Of a stretch of DNA of 64,000 nucleotides, positions 28,141-36,104 are shown piece after piece. This stretch comes from Actinomycetes bacterium (GTDB lineage: Bacteria > Actinomycetota > Thermoleophilia > BMS3ABIN01). Under the pieces are notes generated by a model. That model did not search any database, was not told the origin of the DNA, and saw only the letters and a program-made list of their open reading frames with translations. Each line of letters begins with the position of its first letter. Position 1 is the stretch's first letter. Where the stretch lies: contig JAJYLW010000004.1 of NCBI GenBank assembly GCA_021787475.1, positions 1 through 64,000 of the forward strand, in the 5' to 3' direction. Both the position numbers and the translations under genes were made by a program.

Positions 28141-28962
28141 CTAGCCTTCGGCGGCAGGCTCCTGCACCGGCGCCGCCGCCGGAGCCTGCTGCTGTTGCAT
28201 TTCCAGCGCCGGCAGGGTGGCGGTGGGCCGCGTCTTTACCCACGGGGTCGCCCAGCGCTTCTCCCGGGGATTGTCAACCTGGTTGCGCGTCGGGCTGAAG
28301 AAAAGGCCGCCGGCGTGCATCAGCTTGCTGAACGGGAAGTAAATTAACAATATCAGCACGAGGCTGAAGTGGATCAGGAAGAGCTTGTTCGTGGGCACCG
28401 AGCCGATGTTGTTAAAGGTGACGAGCCCGGCAATAAAAGCTTTGACCTGGGGAAGATTCATCCTGATATGGCCGCCGTCCCAGAACCGGGAAAGCAGACC
28501 CGAGGACGCGACTGCCATCAGCAGCAGCAGCAGGGCGTAGTCGCTGGCGAGGGAAATATAAAGGTGCCTGTCAATTGCCACCCTCAAAATCAAAAGAAAA
28601 GTCAGCGCCCCCAGCAGAACGAAGCCGGAATAAAGATCGTAGGTTACGAGGGTGTTTAAGACAGAGGAAGTGGGAGCAATAATGAAGCGCAGGTGCTCAA
28701 CGAGAATGAAGAGAAGGCCGAGATGAAACAGATAGCCGCCAATCCAGAGGAGCTTGTTGCCCCGGAACAGGCTCTTGAAAAAAACCACTTCCTGAAACAT
28801 TCGCACCGGCACGCCGGCAGCGTGCACCGGTGCGGGCGTCTGTGGAATCCGGAGCGGCGCCGGGGTGAACGCATACTTCCAGATTTTTCCCAGGAATCCA
28901 ACAAGAAAGATCGCGAGCGCCAGATAGAAAAACAGCCCGAAAAACAATGTAAGACCGCTCAT
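28141..28962 (-). CDS. dsrM: DsrM, NarI-like membrane cytochrome b subunit
   Basis: DsrM takes electrons from menaquinol through b hemes and hands them to DsrK. The 273-residue protein has about six predicted membrane helices: LFFGLFFYLALAIFLVGFL at the start, the HLGLLFILVEHLRF segment, and HFSLVLILLIYFPFSKLMH, with paired histidines as heme ligand candidates. NPREKRW...PWVKTRP follows the last helix. The C-terminal tail is a low-complexity Pro/Ala/Gln stretch. It is at the short end of the family. It is the first gene after a two-promoter region and probably starts the dsrMCKJ-A2B2DL2 transcript. Confidence 0.88.
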   Translation of the reverse strand: MSGLTLFFGLFFYLALAIFLVGFLGKIWKYAFTPAPLRIPQTPAPVHAAGVPVRMFQEVVFFKSLFRGNKLLWIGGYLFHLGLLFILVEHLRFIIAPTSSVLNTLVTYDLYSGFVLLGALTFLLILRVAIDRHLYISLASDYALLLLLMAVASSGLLSRFWDGGHIRMNLPQVKAFIAGLVTFNNIGSVPTNKLFLIHFSLVLILLIYFPFSKLMHAGGLFFSPTRNQVDNPREKRWATPWVKTRPTATLPALEMQQQQAPAAAPVQEPAAEG

Positions 28963-29049
28963 TCTTCCTTCCCTTTCATAAGGTAGCTCGAACTATCATC
29001 CCGATTTTGGAAAGGCTTGCCACTGCAATACCCCCGAAAGTATCTGGAA

Positions 29050-29078
29050 AAATAACACGCCGGCTCCAAACGTGTCAA
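29050..29078 (-). promoter_or_regulatory. Proximal sigma-70-type promoter of the dsrM operon
   Basis: Minus strand: perfect -35 TTGACA (29073-29078), a 17-base spacer and -10 TTATTT (29050-29055). The start point would be near 29043, about 80 bases before dsrM. Confidence 0.65.
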
Positions 29079-29140
29079 TACACGTCCCCCGCTGCGACGA
29101 ATGCTTGCAAACGGCGTTCTGATTCACACGGCAGGGACTC

Positions 29141-29158
29141 TATACCTTGCAAGGTATA
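29141..29158. promoter_or_regulatory. 18-bp perfect palindrome, likely operator of the dsr operon
   Basis: TATACCTTGCAAGGTATA is a perfect palindrome. It lies about 15-30 bases downstream of the distal -10 box and about 60 bases upstream of the proximal -35 box. It could block the distal promoter and/or activate the proximal one. I do not recognise the cognate regulator with confidence. Confidence 0.65.
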
Positions 29159-29171
29159 AGGCACAAGAGGT

Positions 29172-29200
29172 AATTTATACCCGCCGGCTTCCCTTGTCAA
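29172..29200 (-). promoter_or_regulatory. Distal sigma-70-type promoter of the dsrM operon
   Basis: Minus strand: -35 TTGACA (29195-29200). The -10 is either TATAAA with a 15-base spacer (29174-29179) or TAAATT with a 17-base spacer (29172-29177). It lies immediately downstream of the HEAT-like gene. Confidence 0.5.
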
Positions 29201-29218
29201 TAGGGCCCGCCACCGGTT

Positions 29219-29917
29219 TTATGGTGAGGCTGTTAATTTTCCCGCCGGCGGGCCTGGCGGTTGTTTTGCCTGCAAACCGAGGGAAACTTCACCCGCCAGA
29301 TCCCCGATGCCGGTGTTGACAAGCTCATGGCCCCTGTACAACATGAACCGGCCGGGGTCGGTGGTTAAGGAACTTATCGCCGCCAGCATTTCCTTCAGCC
29401 CGAGGCAACCAACCGCCCAGACGGCCATCCCCCTGGCGGCGGGGTCGCGGGCTTTAAGACCGGCGGCAACAATCTGCCCCGCCCCGGCGGGCAGGATGAC
29501 GCCGGCGGCGGCGAGCCGTCCCAGCGCCCAGAGCACCCCGGGCCTCAGCGGTGGCTCTTCAAAAAAAGAGGGGATGATCGGCACAACATCTTGAAAGCTG
29601 CCGGGGCTGCCGGCAACGATCTCCGCCAGCATCTCCGGCGCGCTCCAGCCGATCGCGCCCGATTCCTCCGTTACCGACCAGAGCAGGCGGTGAACGATGT
29701 CGCGCGCGGCGCCGGGATCGCTGCCGGCCAGGGCGCCGACTGCCGGCCCGATCGCCTCGATGCCGCGCCAGGTGATGAGGCTTTCCTTGTCGTAGGCCAG
29801 CGAAATGAGAATGGTAAAAACACGCCGGCTGGCCGCCGCCAGCTGCGCGACGCGGTCAAAATCGGCTGCCAGCAGCGCCTCAACAACCTCAGCTTTCAAA
29901 GAGGAAAAGCGGGACAT
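29219..29917 (-). CDS. HEAT-like repeat protein of the Dsr locus (DVU0298-like)
   Basis: The function is unknown. The 232-residue protein is all-helical with HEAT-like character: ITWRGIEAIGPAVGALA, VHRLLWSVTEESGAIGWSAPEMLAEIVA, RPGVLWALGRLAA, AVWAVGCLGL. The late motif TTDPGRFMLYRGHELVNTGIGDLA looks conserved. It resembles, from memory, the DVU0298 family found near dsr genes in sulfate reducers; a profile search would settle this. It lies between dsrN and the dsrM promoters. No cysteine cluster or signal peptide is seen. Confidence 0.65.
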   Translation of the reverse strand: MSRFSSLKAEVVEALLAADFDRVAQLAAASRRVFTILISLAYDKESLITWRGIEAIGPAVGALAGSDPGAARDIVHRLLWSVTEESGAIGWSAPEMLAEIVAGSPGSFQDVVPIIPSFFEEPPLRPGVLWALGRLAAAGVILPAGAGQIVAAGLKARDPAARGMAVWAVGCLGLKEMLAAISSLTTDPGRFMLYRGHELVNTGIGDLAGEVSLGLQAKQPPGPPAGKLTASP

Positions 29918-30008
29918 GGTTTTAGTTCAAAGTTCCAAGTTCAGAGTACGCTGATTCCGGATTTCGGAATTAAAAACCAAATTGGTCCTGCAATTTGCCC
30001 AGGAACGC

Positions 30009-30037
30009 TGTCATCCTGAGCCGAAGGCGAAGATCTC
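30009..30037. repeat. Dispersed TGTCATCCTGAGC-type motif
   Basis: TGTCATCCTGAGCCGAAGGC followed by GAAGATCTC resembles a short motif dispersed through many bacterial genomes. It overlaps the last codon region and stop of dsrN. Only one clear copy is in this window. Confidence 0.5.
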
Positions 30038-31397
30038 AGCGCATTGCTTTCCCAATGAACCCTTCGGCCCAGCCTGGCGACCCCAGCGCGTGCAGGTGCG
30101 CATAAGACGCCAGGATGTTGTTGTGGATGATGCCGTCATTCCCCCCGGACAGACCCGTTCCCCTGACAACGTCATAGGCAAACTCCCCGCCATCGAAGTT
30201 CACGACCTCCGAATAGTGAAATTCATGTCCCTTAAGCAGGGCGCCGGGGGCAAACCATCCTCCCGCTCCGGTTGTCCTGAGACTGATGTAGCCATGGCCG
30301 CGGGGCTTGTCGTGCATAACGATGTCGCCCGGGAGGGCGCCCACCATCTCGCCGGTTCTTTCCTTCCAGGTGATCTTTCTGGACAGATACATGAGACCGC
30401 CGCACTCAGCGTAAATGGGCATGCCGGCGGCGGCGGCGGCACGGATCTCATGGCGCAGCGCTGAGTTGCCTTCCAGCTGACTTATAAATACCTCCGGGAA
30501 GCCGCCGCCGATATAGAGCCCATTTAAGCCGGGCGGCAGCGTGGAGTCATTCAGAGGGCTGAAGGGAACCAGCTCGGCTCCCGCCGCGCGCAGCGCCGCA
30601 AGATTTTCAGGATAATAAAATGTGAAGGCCCGGTCCTGCGCCAGGCCCAGGCGCACCGATGGCGCCGAGAATTCCGGGGCGGGGATGCTCATGCCGGGCA
30701 GATCGGGCGCCGATGCGGCAACCTGTTGCAGCCGGGCCAGATCGACGCAGCCGGCGATTGTCTTTTCAATCCTGGCGATAACCTCGGCCGAAGCCAACGC
30801 CTCCCGGGCCGGCTCGAGCCCCAGGTGACGCATGGCGATTCCCATCTCGGGCCGGCGCCGGACAGCGCCGGCTACCTCGACGTTGCAGTAGCGCTCGATC
30901 ACCCGGCGCAGCTTCTCCTCGTGGCGCGGGCCCGAGACTTTGTTGAGAATGACGCCGGCTATGTTGACATCTGGTTCAAATCTGGTAAAGCCCTGGATCA
31001 GTGGCGCCACCGAGCGCGTCATGTTGCGGCAGTTGATGACCAGCAGCACCGGAGCGTCAAGTGTGCGGGCCATATCGGCGGTACTGCCCGCTCCGTCAAT
31101 ATCGATGCTGTCAAACAGCCCCATGTTGCCCTCGATGATTGCCAGGTCTGCGCCCGGGCTGTTTGCGTAGAAAGACTGGCGGATCCGGTCTTCGCCCATC
31201 ATGAACAGGTCGAGATTGTGGCAGGCACGGCCGGCGGCGGCGCTCAGCCACATGGGGTCGATGAAGTCCGGCCCCTTCTTGAACGGCCTGACGTCAAGGC
31301 CAGCCTGCGCCAGAGCGGCGCAGATCCCGATGCTGAGCGTGGTTTTACCGGAGCTCCGGTGGGGAGCCGAGATTACCAGCCGCGGCAGTTTCAGGAT
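30036..31397 (-). CDS. dsrN: DsrN / cobyrinate a,c-diamide synthase-like amidase, with non-canonical start
   Basis: DsrN is a CobB homolog thought to amidate siroheme to the siroamide form used by DsrAB. In frame the protein reads LKLPRLVISAPHRSSGKTT (P-loop), PFKKGPDFIDPMWLS, later CGGLMYLS (amidotransferase Cys) and GHGYISL. That gives about 450 residues, the normal length. No ATG, GTG or TTG exists between the upstream in-frame stop (about 31460) and the internal ATG at 31253, which would delete the P-loop. GGGAGG at 31399-31404 points to a start at ATC 31397 or CTG 31394/31388. Cobalamin biosynthesis CobB is the alternative; no cob genes are near. Confidence 0.85.
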   Translation of the reverse strand: MLKLPRLVISAPHRSSGKTTLSIGICAALAQAGLDVRPFKKGPDFIDPMWLSAAAGRACHNLDLFMMGEDRIRQSFYANSPGADLAIIEGNMGLFDSIDIDGAGSTADMARTLDAPVLLVINCRNMTRSVAPLIQGFTRFEPDVNIAGVILNKVSGPRHEEKLRRVIERYCNVEVAGAVRRRPEMGIAMRHLGLEPAREALASAEVIARIEKTIAGCVDLARLQQVAASAPDLPGMSIPAPEFSAPSVRLGLAQDRAFTFYYPENLAALRAAGAELVPFSPLNDSTLPPGLNGLYIGGGFPEVFISQLEGNSALRHEIRAAAAAGMPIYAECGGLMYLSRKITWKERTGEMVGALPGDIVMHDKPRGHGYISLRTTGAGGWFAPGALLKGHEFHYSEVVNFDGGEFAYDVVRGTGLSGGNDGIIHNNILASYAHLHALGSPGWAEGFIGKAMR

Positions 31398-31425
31398 GCC
31401 TCCCGGCCGGGATGAGTTCCGAGTT

Positions 31426-31470
31426 TTCGAGTTCCGAGTTCCACGTTTAACGGTTAACGTTTAACAAAAT
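31426..31470. repeat. Simple-sequence spacer between rluD and dsrN
   Basis: This holds two repeat families end to end: GAGTTTTCGAGTTCCGAGTT (family AACTCGGAAC on the minus strand) and CACGTTTAACGGTTAACGTT (family GTTTAACGTTTCAC). Both recur at many other junctions in the window. Confidence 0.6.
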
Positions 31471-31504
31471 CTATTTTACATGACTGCCCGTTTTATTTAT
31501 CGGG

Positions 31505-32512
31505 CTACTGTGCCCCGGGTTCCTGCCGCAGCTTGTTCAGCGTCGATTGCAGATCCGGCGGCAGCGGCGCGCTGACCTTTACGGCGTTTCCGGTGACGGG
31601 ATGCGTGAACTCGAGCCGGGCGGAATGGAGGAACTGGTGCCCGGCTCCCACGGGGTCGCCGTGGTCCCGGCCACCGCGGCGGCCATAAACCCTGTCGCCG
31701 GCGACAGGGTGGCCGATGGCCGCCAGATGAACGCGGATCTGGTGGGTGCGGCCCGTCTCCAGCGTTACCTCCAGCAGGGAAAAACCCCCGGTTTCCTCTT
31801 TTCCGGCTGTGCCCGGCGCAATCCCGCCAACCTGGACGCCGCCCCTGCCGCCGGGTGTTTCCGGCCAGCTTTCCAGCACCTTGAAGTGTGTAATTGCGCT
31901 GCGGCCGCGGCTCGGGGCCACCGCCATCCGCTTGCGGTTGCGAATATCGCGGGCAATGGACGCCTCGACGGTGCCGGACCCCGCCTGGAAGCGGCCGTGC
32001 ACAAGCGCCAGGTAGGTGCGGCTGATCTCGTGGGCCGCCATCATCCGCGCCAGCCGCCGGTGCGTCTCCTCGTCCTTGGCGACTATCAGAAGGCCGGAGG
32101 TATCCTTGTCAAGCCGGTGCACGATGCCGGGGCGGCCCGGATAACCGCCGCTAATCCGGTGACTGAGAAGGCCGTGCACAAGCGTCCCGGTCTGATGGCC
32201 CTTTGCCGGATGGACAACCAAGCCGGCCGGCTTGTCAACGACGAGCAGGAAGTCGTCTTCGAAGGAAACGTGTAAATCCATCGGCTCAGGGGTAAGCCGC
32301 TCGTCAGCCTGCGGCGGCAGGAGAACGCTTATCGCCTGACCGGCATGGACGCGAAAGTTCTTGCTCTGGCGCCTGCCGTCCACCAGCACCTGCCCCGCGG
32401 CGATCAGTTTTTGCCCGGCGGCGCGCGAGCCTATTCGGGGCTCGCGGGAGAGCAGCCGGTCGAGGCGCTCATTGTCCTCGGCGGCGGTAATGGTTATTCG
32501 AAAGGAGTTCAA
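31505..32512 (-). CDS. rluD: RluA-family 23S rRNA pseudouridine synthase
   Basis: The 335-residue protein modifies uridines in 23S rRNA. It has an N-terminal S4 RNA-binding domain (ERLDRLLSREP...GQVLVDGR) and the catalytic motif HRLDKDTSGLLIVAK with Asp near residue 138, then the late GRTHQIRVHLAAIGHPVAGD. Between them is a Gly-rich insertion (PGGRGGVQVGGIAPGTAGKE). The TTG start at 32512 is part of an intergenic simple repeat, so the exact start is uncertain. The paralog (RluD versus RluB/YlyB-like) cannot be fixed; position after lspA is the usual Gram-positive order. Confidence 0.9.
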   Translation of the reverse strand: MNSFRITITAAEDNERLDRLLSREPRIGSRAAGQKLIAAGQVLVDGRRQSKNFRVHAGQAISVLLPPQADERLTPEPMDLHVSFEDDFLLVVDKPAGLVVHPAKGHQTGTLVHGLLSHRISGGYPGRPGIVHRLDKDTSGLLIVAKDEETHRRLARMMAAHEISRTYLALVHGRFQAGSGTVEASIARDIRNRKRMAVAPSRGRSAITHFKVLESWPETPGGRGGVQVGGIAPGTAGKEETGGFSLLEVTLETGRTHQIRVHLAAIGHPVAGDRVYGRRGGRDHGDPVGAGHQFLHSARLEFTHPVTGNAVKVSAPLPPDLQSTLNKLRQEPGAQ

Positions 32513-32703
32513 AGTTCCGAGTTTTGAATTACGCTTTTTCGCGTCTCGAAAAAAACTGCGGTTATTATTTGCAACCTGTCAAGTGATTTTTTAGGTATTG
32601 TTCTGAACGAGTTGTATGATCGGTTTTTGGTTTTTCATTCCTCATTCCAGAATCCGCATTCCGCATTTGAATCATCCAGAGTCCAGCATCCGGTATCTGC
32701 TCC

Positions 32704-33141
32704 CTACTGCCAGAGCAGTGTTTTGACCAGCAATAAGACACCGGCCACAATGAAGACATCGGCAAGATTGAATGCGGGCCAGTATGGAAGGCGGATAAAG
32801 TCTGTCACGCTGCCCATCCAAAGGCGGTCAGCCAAGTTGCCGATGCTGCCTGCCCCCAGCAAGGCAAAAGCCCAGGTCCAGCGGTTGTCGCGGCGAAGTG
32901 TGACCGCGGCCAGCGCCAGCAATACCACCACCACCGAGCTGGCAAAGATAATTGCAGCCGTATGGCCCTCGAGGATGCCGAAGGCGATGCCCTGGTTGCG
33001 CACGTACTCCATCCGAAAAAAGGGGAGGACGTGGATGGACTGTTCGGGTGACATGAACTCGCGCACGAGCAGCTTGGAGACAAGGTCAGCCCCCAGCAGG
33101 AGAAACAGGCGCGAAAACAGCTTAACTGGGACAGTTTTCAA
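32704..33141 (-). CDS. lspA: Lipoprotein signal peptidase (signal peptidase II)
   Basis: LspA cleaves signal peptides of prolipoproteins in the membrane. The 145-residue protein has four hydrophobic segments, DLVSKLLV in helix 1, VRNQGIAFGI, and the catalytic aspartates in GSIGNLADRLWMGSVTDF and FNLADVFIV. It lies between yggU and rluD, with spacers rich in simple-sequence repeats on both sides. Confidence 0.93.
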   Translation of the reverse strand: MKTVPVKLFSRLFLLLGADLVSKLLVREFMSPEQSIHVLPFFRMEYVRNQGIAFGILEGHTAAIIFASSVVVVLLALAAVTLRRDNRWTWAFALLGAGSIGNLADRLWMGSVTDFIRLPYWPAFNLADVFIVAGVLLLVKTLLWQ

Positions 33142-33170
33142 GAAAAATTAGTTCCGAGTTCCGAGTTCCA

Positions 33171-33494
33171 TCATCCAGCATCCGGCATCCGGCTTTTCAG
33201 CGCCTTTTTTATCATCGCTTGCGCCTGTGCGGGCTTGATTCTACAAAGAAGCACGGTTTTATTGCGGGAGCGCTCCCCGGAGATAAGCCTGAGGCGGTTC
33301 TTTTTCATGCCCAGCTCACCAGCAAGCAGTTTGAGCAGGGCCTGGTTGGCCTTGCCCTCGACCGGAGGGGCCTGGACCTTCACCCGCAGGCGGCCGCCCG
33401 CTGTCCCTGTGATCTCCGACTTCCTCGCGCCCGGGAAGACGCGTACCTCCAGCAAAGCCCAGTCTCCAAAACCCCGAACAAGCTTAAAGGTCAA
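33171..33494 (-). CDS. yggU: DUF167 / YggU-family protein
   Basis: The 107-residue protein belongs to the small YggU/UPF0235 family of unknown function: VRVFPGARKSEITGTAGGRLRVKVQAPPVEGKANQALLKLLAGELG...RLISGERSRNKTV. The final residues RMPDAG and the stop are encoded by an ATCCGGCATCCGG-type intergenic repeat, so the true ancestral C-terminus was probably just before. It lies between divIVA and lspA. Confidence 0.88.
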   Translation of the reverse strand: MTFKLVRGFGDWALLEVRVFPGARKSEITGTAGGRLRVKVQAPPVEGKANQALLKLLAGELGMKKNRLRLISGERSRNKTVLLCRIKPAQAQAMIKKALKSRMPDAG

Positions 33495-33550
33495 AGTTTC
33501 CGGTTTCTGGCTTCTGGTTTCCGGTCATCCAGAATCCGGCATCCGTTTAA

Positions 33551-34333
33551 TCACCATTTAAATTCGTCTTCATCGGCAGTCACCTCGGCATCGGCAAAAG
33601 GATCGGCCTCGTCCCCGGAAGACGGGGCCTTTTTTCCCGCCTCAACAGAAGGCGGGCCGGCCTCACCGGCAGGCGGCTCAATCGCGGGCGCCGACGTTTC
33701 CAGGCTGCCGTTGTCATGCAACTGCGCCGGTTCAGTCTCCCCTTCCGCGGCTGCGTCCGAATCGTTCAGGGCTGCGGCAAAATCAGCCGCGGAGACAAAA
33801 TCTTTCGTCCTGACAACTTCGGTCTCAAAGTCGGCGGCGGCCGCCGGCATGGCGGTGGCCGCTTCTTCCAGGCCGTCTTCGCCGTCAAGCTCACCTTCCT
33901 GGTCAAGCATGTTCATATAGCTCTCTAGCACAGACCGCATTTGATATCGCAGATCTTCGTTCTTTTGCTTCAGCGCCTGGACCGAGCGCTGGATCTTCTG
34001 CCGCTCGGCGTACGAGTCGTTGAGGATACTGCGCGCTTTTAGCTCGGCGTCCCGGAGGATCAGGTCCGCCTCCTTCTTGGCGTTCTGCTTCATCTCCTCG
34101 GCCTGCTGCTGGGCCGAGACCAGCGTTTTCTTCAGCGTCTCCTCAATGTTGCGGTACTGCTCCACCTTGTCTTCCATTGACTCAGCTTTTTCCTTGTAGT
34201 CAATGTTTTCGTTGAAAACGCGCTCAAACTCGTCGGCGATGTCATCGAGGAACTCATCCACCTCGATGTCCTTGTAGCCCCGCATCGCGCGTGCGAATTC
34301 CTTATGCCTGATGTCCAGCGGTGTCAATCTCAT
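33551..34333 (-). CDS. divIVA: DivIVA-family cell pole/division protein
   Basis: DivIVA recognises curved membrane and organises division or polar growth. The 260-residue protein begins MRLTPLDIRHKEFARAMRGY, the conserved lipid-binding N-terminal domain, followed by a long coiled coil (about residues 35-150: EEMKQNAKKEADLILRDAE, RQKIQRSVQALKQKNEDLR). A disordered Ala/Glu/Asp/Pro-rich C-terminal half ends in DEDEFKW. The ATG at 34333 follows AAGGAGG by seven bases, better than the ATG two codons upstream. The acidic tail is longer than in Bacillus. Confidence 0.93.
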   Translation of the reverse strand: MRLTPLDIRHKEFARAMRGYKDIEVDEFLDDIADEFERVFNENIDYKEKAESMEDKVEQYRNIEETLKKTLVSAQQQAEEMKQNAKKEADLILRDAELKARSILNDSYAERQKIQRSVQALKQKNEDLRYQMRSVLESYMNMLDQEGELDGEDGLEEAATAMPAAAADFETEVVRTKDFVSAADFAAALNDSDAAAEGETEPAQLHDNGSLETSAPAIEPPAGEAGPPSVEAGKKAPSSGDEADPFADAEVTADEDEFKW

Positions 34334-34352
34334 AACCATTCCTCCTTGTCAA

Positions 34353-34631
34353 TTAAAAATTGCCGGTCAAGATCAAACTGCGGACAATGCTCTGGATGAT
34401 CCCCAACACGATCAGGCCGACAAAAGGACTGAAGTCAATTGACCCCGCCAGGGGGATTATCCGGCGAAACAAGCCCAGATATGGCTCGGTGACGTCGTAG
34501 ACAAAACGGTAGATCATCAGCAAGGTCCCCGATGGTGCCCGGAGCCAGCTGAACAAAACCCTGGCGATGATCAGAATATAATAAACGTAAAACAGCGCAT
34601 CAACGAAATTGGCAATCGTGGCATTGCCCAT
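34353..34631 (-). CDS. yggT: YggT-family membrane protein
   Basis: This 92-residue protein has two hydrophobic segments around the signature RVLFSWL...YDVTEPYLGLFRRIIP....IDFSPFVGLIVLGI. YggT proteins are conserved next to division genes; the exact function is unknown. It starts five bases after the proC stop and ends 20 bases before divIVA. Confidence 0.92.
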   Translation of the reverse strand: MGNATIANFVDALFYVYYILIIARVLFSWLRAPSGTLLMIYRFVYDVTEPYLGLFRRIIPLAGSIDFSPFVGLIVLGIIQSIVRSLILTGNF

Positions 34632-34635
34632 GACT

Positions 34636-35442
34636 TTAGCCCATTTCGCGGGCGCGCCCGGCGGCCGCCTGCACCGCTTCGATTATCGCCGCGCGGGCGC
34701 CGTGCCTCTCCAGCACCGCCAGCCCGGCCGCAGTGGTTCCCGCCGGCGAGGTGATGCGGCGCCGCAGCGCCGCCGGCCCGAGGCCGGCCCCGCCGATCAG
34801 CTCTGCCGTGCCGGCGAGCATGGATCCAGACAGCTCGCGGGCGGCGGCGGCGGGAAGGCCGGCAAGAACGCCGGCGTCGATGAAAGACTCCATTATCAGC
34901 GCCAGGAAGCCGGGCCCGCTGCCGCCAATGGCGGTGGCGGCGGCAAAAAATTTCTCCTCAAGCGGGACCACCCGGCCCAGCATCGAGATCAAGCCGGCCA
35001 CCTCATCTTTAAACTCCTTATCAACGTTGTGCCCGGCGGCAAATGCAATCGTGCCGGCGCCAACCTCAATTGCCAGATTCGGCATCAGCCGGAAAACAGG
35101 AACCTCTTGCGGGAACAGCGCCTCCAGAAAAGCGATTGTCCGGCCGGCGGCAACGGAGACGAGTGCTTTCTCCCGGCTAAACCGGGGCAGTGTGTCTTTT
35201 AAAGCCGCCTCCACGTCGCCCGGCTTCACCGCCAGCAGCACCAGGTCCGATTTTTCCACCAGTTCCTGATTTGAGCCGGCAACCGCCGTCCCGGTCTCGC
35301 CGGCCAGCTTCTCCGCAGCCTCCGGGCGGGCGTCGGCAACCGTTATCCGTCCGGACATCGCGGGGGCGGATCTAATCCAGCCCTTCACGAATGCGGCGCC
35401 AATATTGCCCGAGCCTATCAACCCGATGCCGGCCACGGTCAT
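34636..35442 (-). CDS. proC: Pyrroline-5-carboxylate reductase
   Basis: ProC reduces P5C to proline. The 268-residue protein has the N-terminal NAD(P) motif GIGLIGSGNIGAAFVKGW, VLLAVKPGDVEAAL, RLMPNLAIEVGAGTIAF, and the C-terminal SGPGFLALIMESFIDAGVLAGL...SPAGTTAAGLAVLE. It overlaps sepF by four bases. proC is a common passenger between sepF and yggT in Gram-positive division clusters. Confidence 0.94.
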   Translation of the reverse strand: MTVAGIGLIGSGNIGAAFVKGWIRSAPAMSGRITVADARPEAAEKLAGETGTAVAGSNQELVEKSDLVLLAVKPGDVEAALKDTLPRFSREKALVSVAAGRTIAFLEALFPQEVPVFRLMPNLAIEVGAGTIAFAAGHNVDKEFKDEVAGLISMLGRVVPLEEKFFAAATAIGGSGPGFLALIMESFIDAGVLAGLPAAAARELSGSMLAGTAELIGGAGLGPAALRRRITSPAGTTAAGLAVLERHGARAAIIEAVQAAAGRAREMG

Positions 35443-35981
35443 GACTGATTAAAGAATCCTTTCTCCATCAGGCGCGCCCTCTCTTCGGCGGAGACGTCAA
35501 CGTTGCGCGGCGTCAGCATGAATACCTTGTCCGCCACCCTTTGCATGCCGCCGTCGAGGGCGTAGGTCAGGCCGCTGGAAAAATCAATCAGCCGCTTGGC
35601 CAGTTCCCGGTCGACACTCTGTAAATTAAGGATGACGGGCACATCCCCCTTCAGCTTGTCGGCCACCTGCTGGGCGTCGTTGAAGCTCTTGGGCAGGATC
35701 AGATGCACGCGCACTTTGGCCGGAGAAGCCGCCGCCCTGAGCGGCCGCACCCGGGCGACCTTTTTTTCCTCGGGATAGATGTCATCGTAATCGATCCGGC
35801 GCTTTCTGCGATTGATCTTGCGGACGTTAGGCCGCTCCCGGTACGATTCCTCCAGCTCGCGGTGCGCCGCCAGATGCTCTTCTTCCTCGTCAAATTCCCG
35901 CTCATTGTCAAGATCGTCCTCGGCGAGACCGAAATAGACAAGCGCTTTGTTCCACATATTGCCGTTGGCTATCGCAATCAC
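35439..35981 (-). CDS. sepF: SepF cell division protein
   Basis: SepF bundles FtsZ and anchors it to the membrane. With the ATG at 35957 the protein begins MWNKALVYFGL, an amphipathic membrane-binding helix. An acidic/basic linker follows, then the SepF core (VRVHLILPKSFNDAQQVADKLKGDVPVILNLQSVD...RLIDFSSGLTYALDGGMQRVADKVFMLTP). The ribosome binding site GGAGGTG lies 23 bases before that ATG and overlaps an in-frame GTG at 35981, so the start is uncertain. An unusual start near 35972 is possible. Confidence 0.92.
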   Translation of the reverse strand: MIAIANGNMWNKALVYFGLAEDDLDNEREFDEEEEHLAAHRELEESYRERPNVRKINRRKRRIDYDDIYPEEKKVARVRPLRAAASPAKVRVHLILPKSFNDAQQVADKLKGDVPVILNLQSVDRELAKRLIDFSSGLTYALDGGMQRVADKVFMLTPRNVDVSAEERARLMEKGFFNQS

Positions 35982-36104
35982 CTCCAGTGCTCGTTGCGAC
36001 TTGAAAACTGTCTCGGCAGCAGAGAGTCAAGGGCGCTTCACTCTCTTTCCGTTTTTGTTCTACCTTGGTCTCTTTAACCCTTGTTCATACGTGCTCCATC
36101 CGGA

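Noticed and set aside
32554-32582. TTGACA upstream of rluD as a full promoter
   Set aside because: The position of the -10 box reads GCAGTT; only the -35 is convincing, so it is not listed as a feature.
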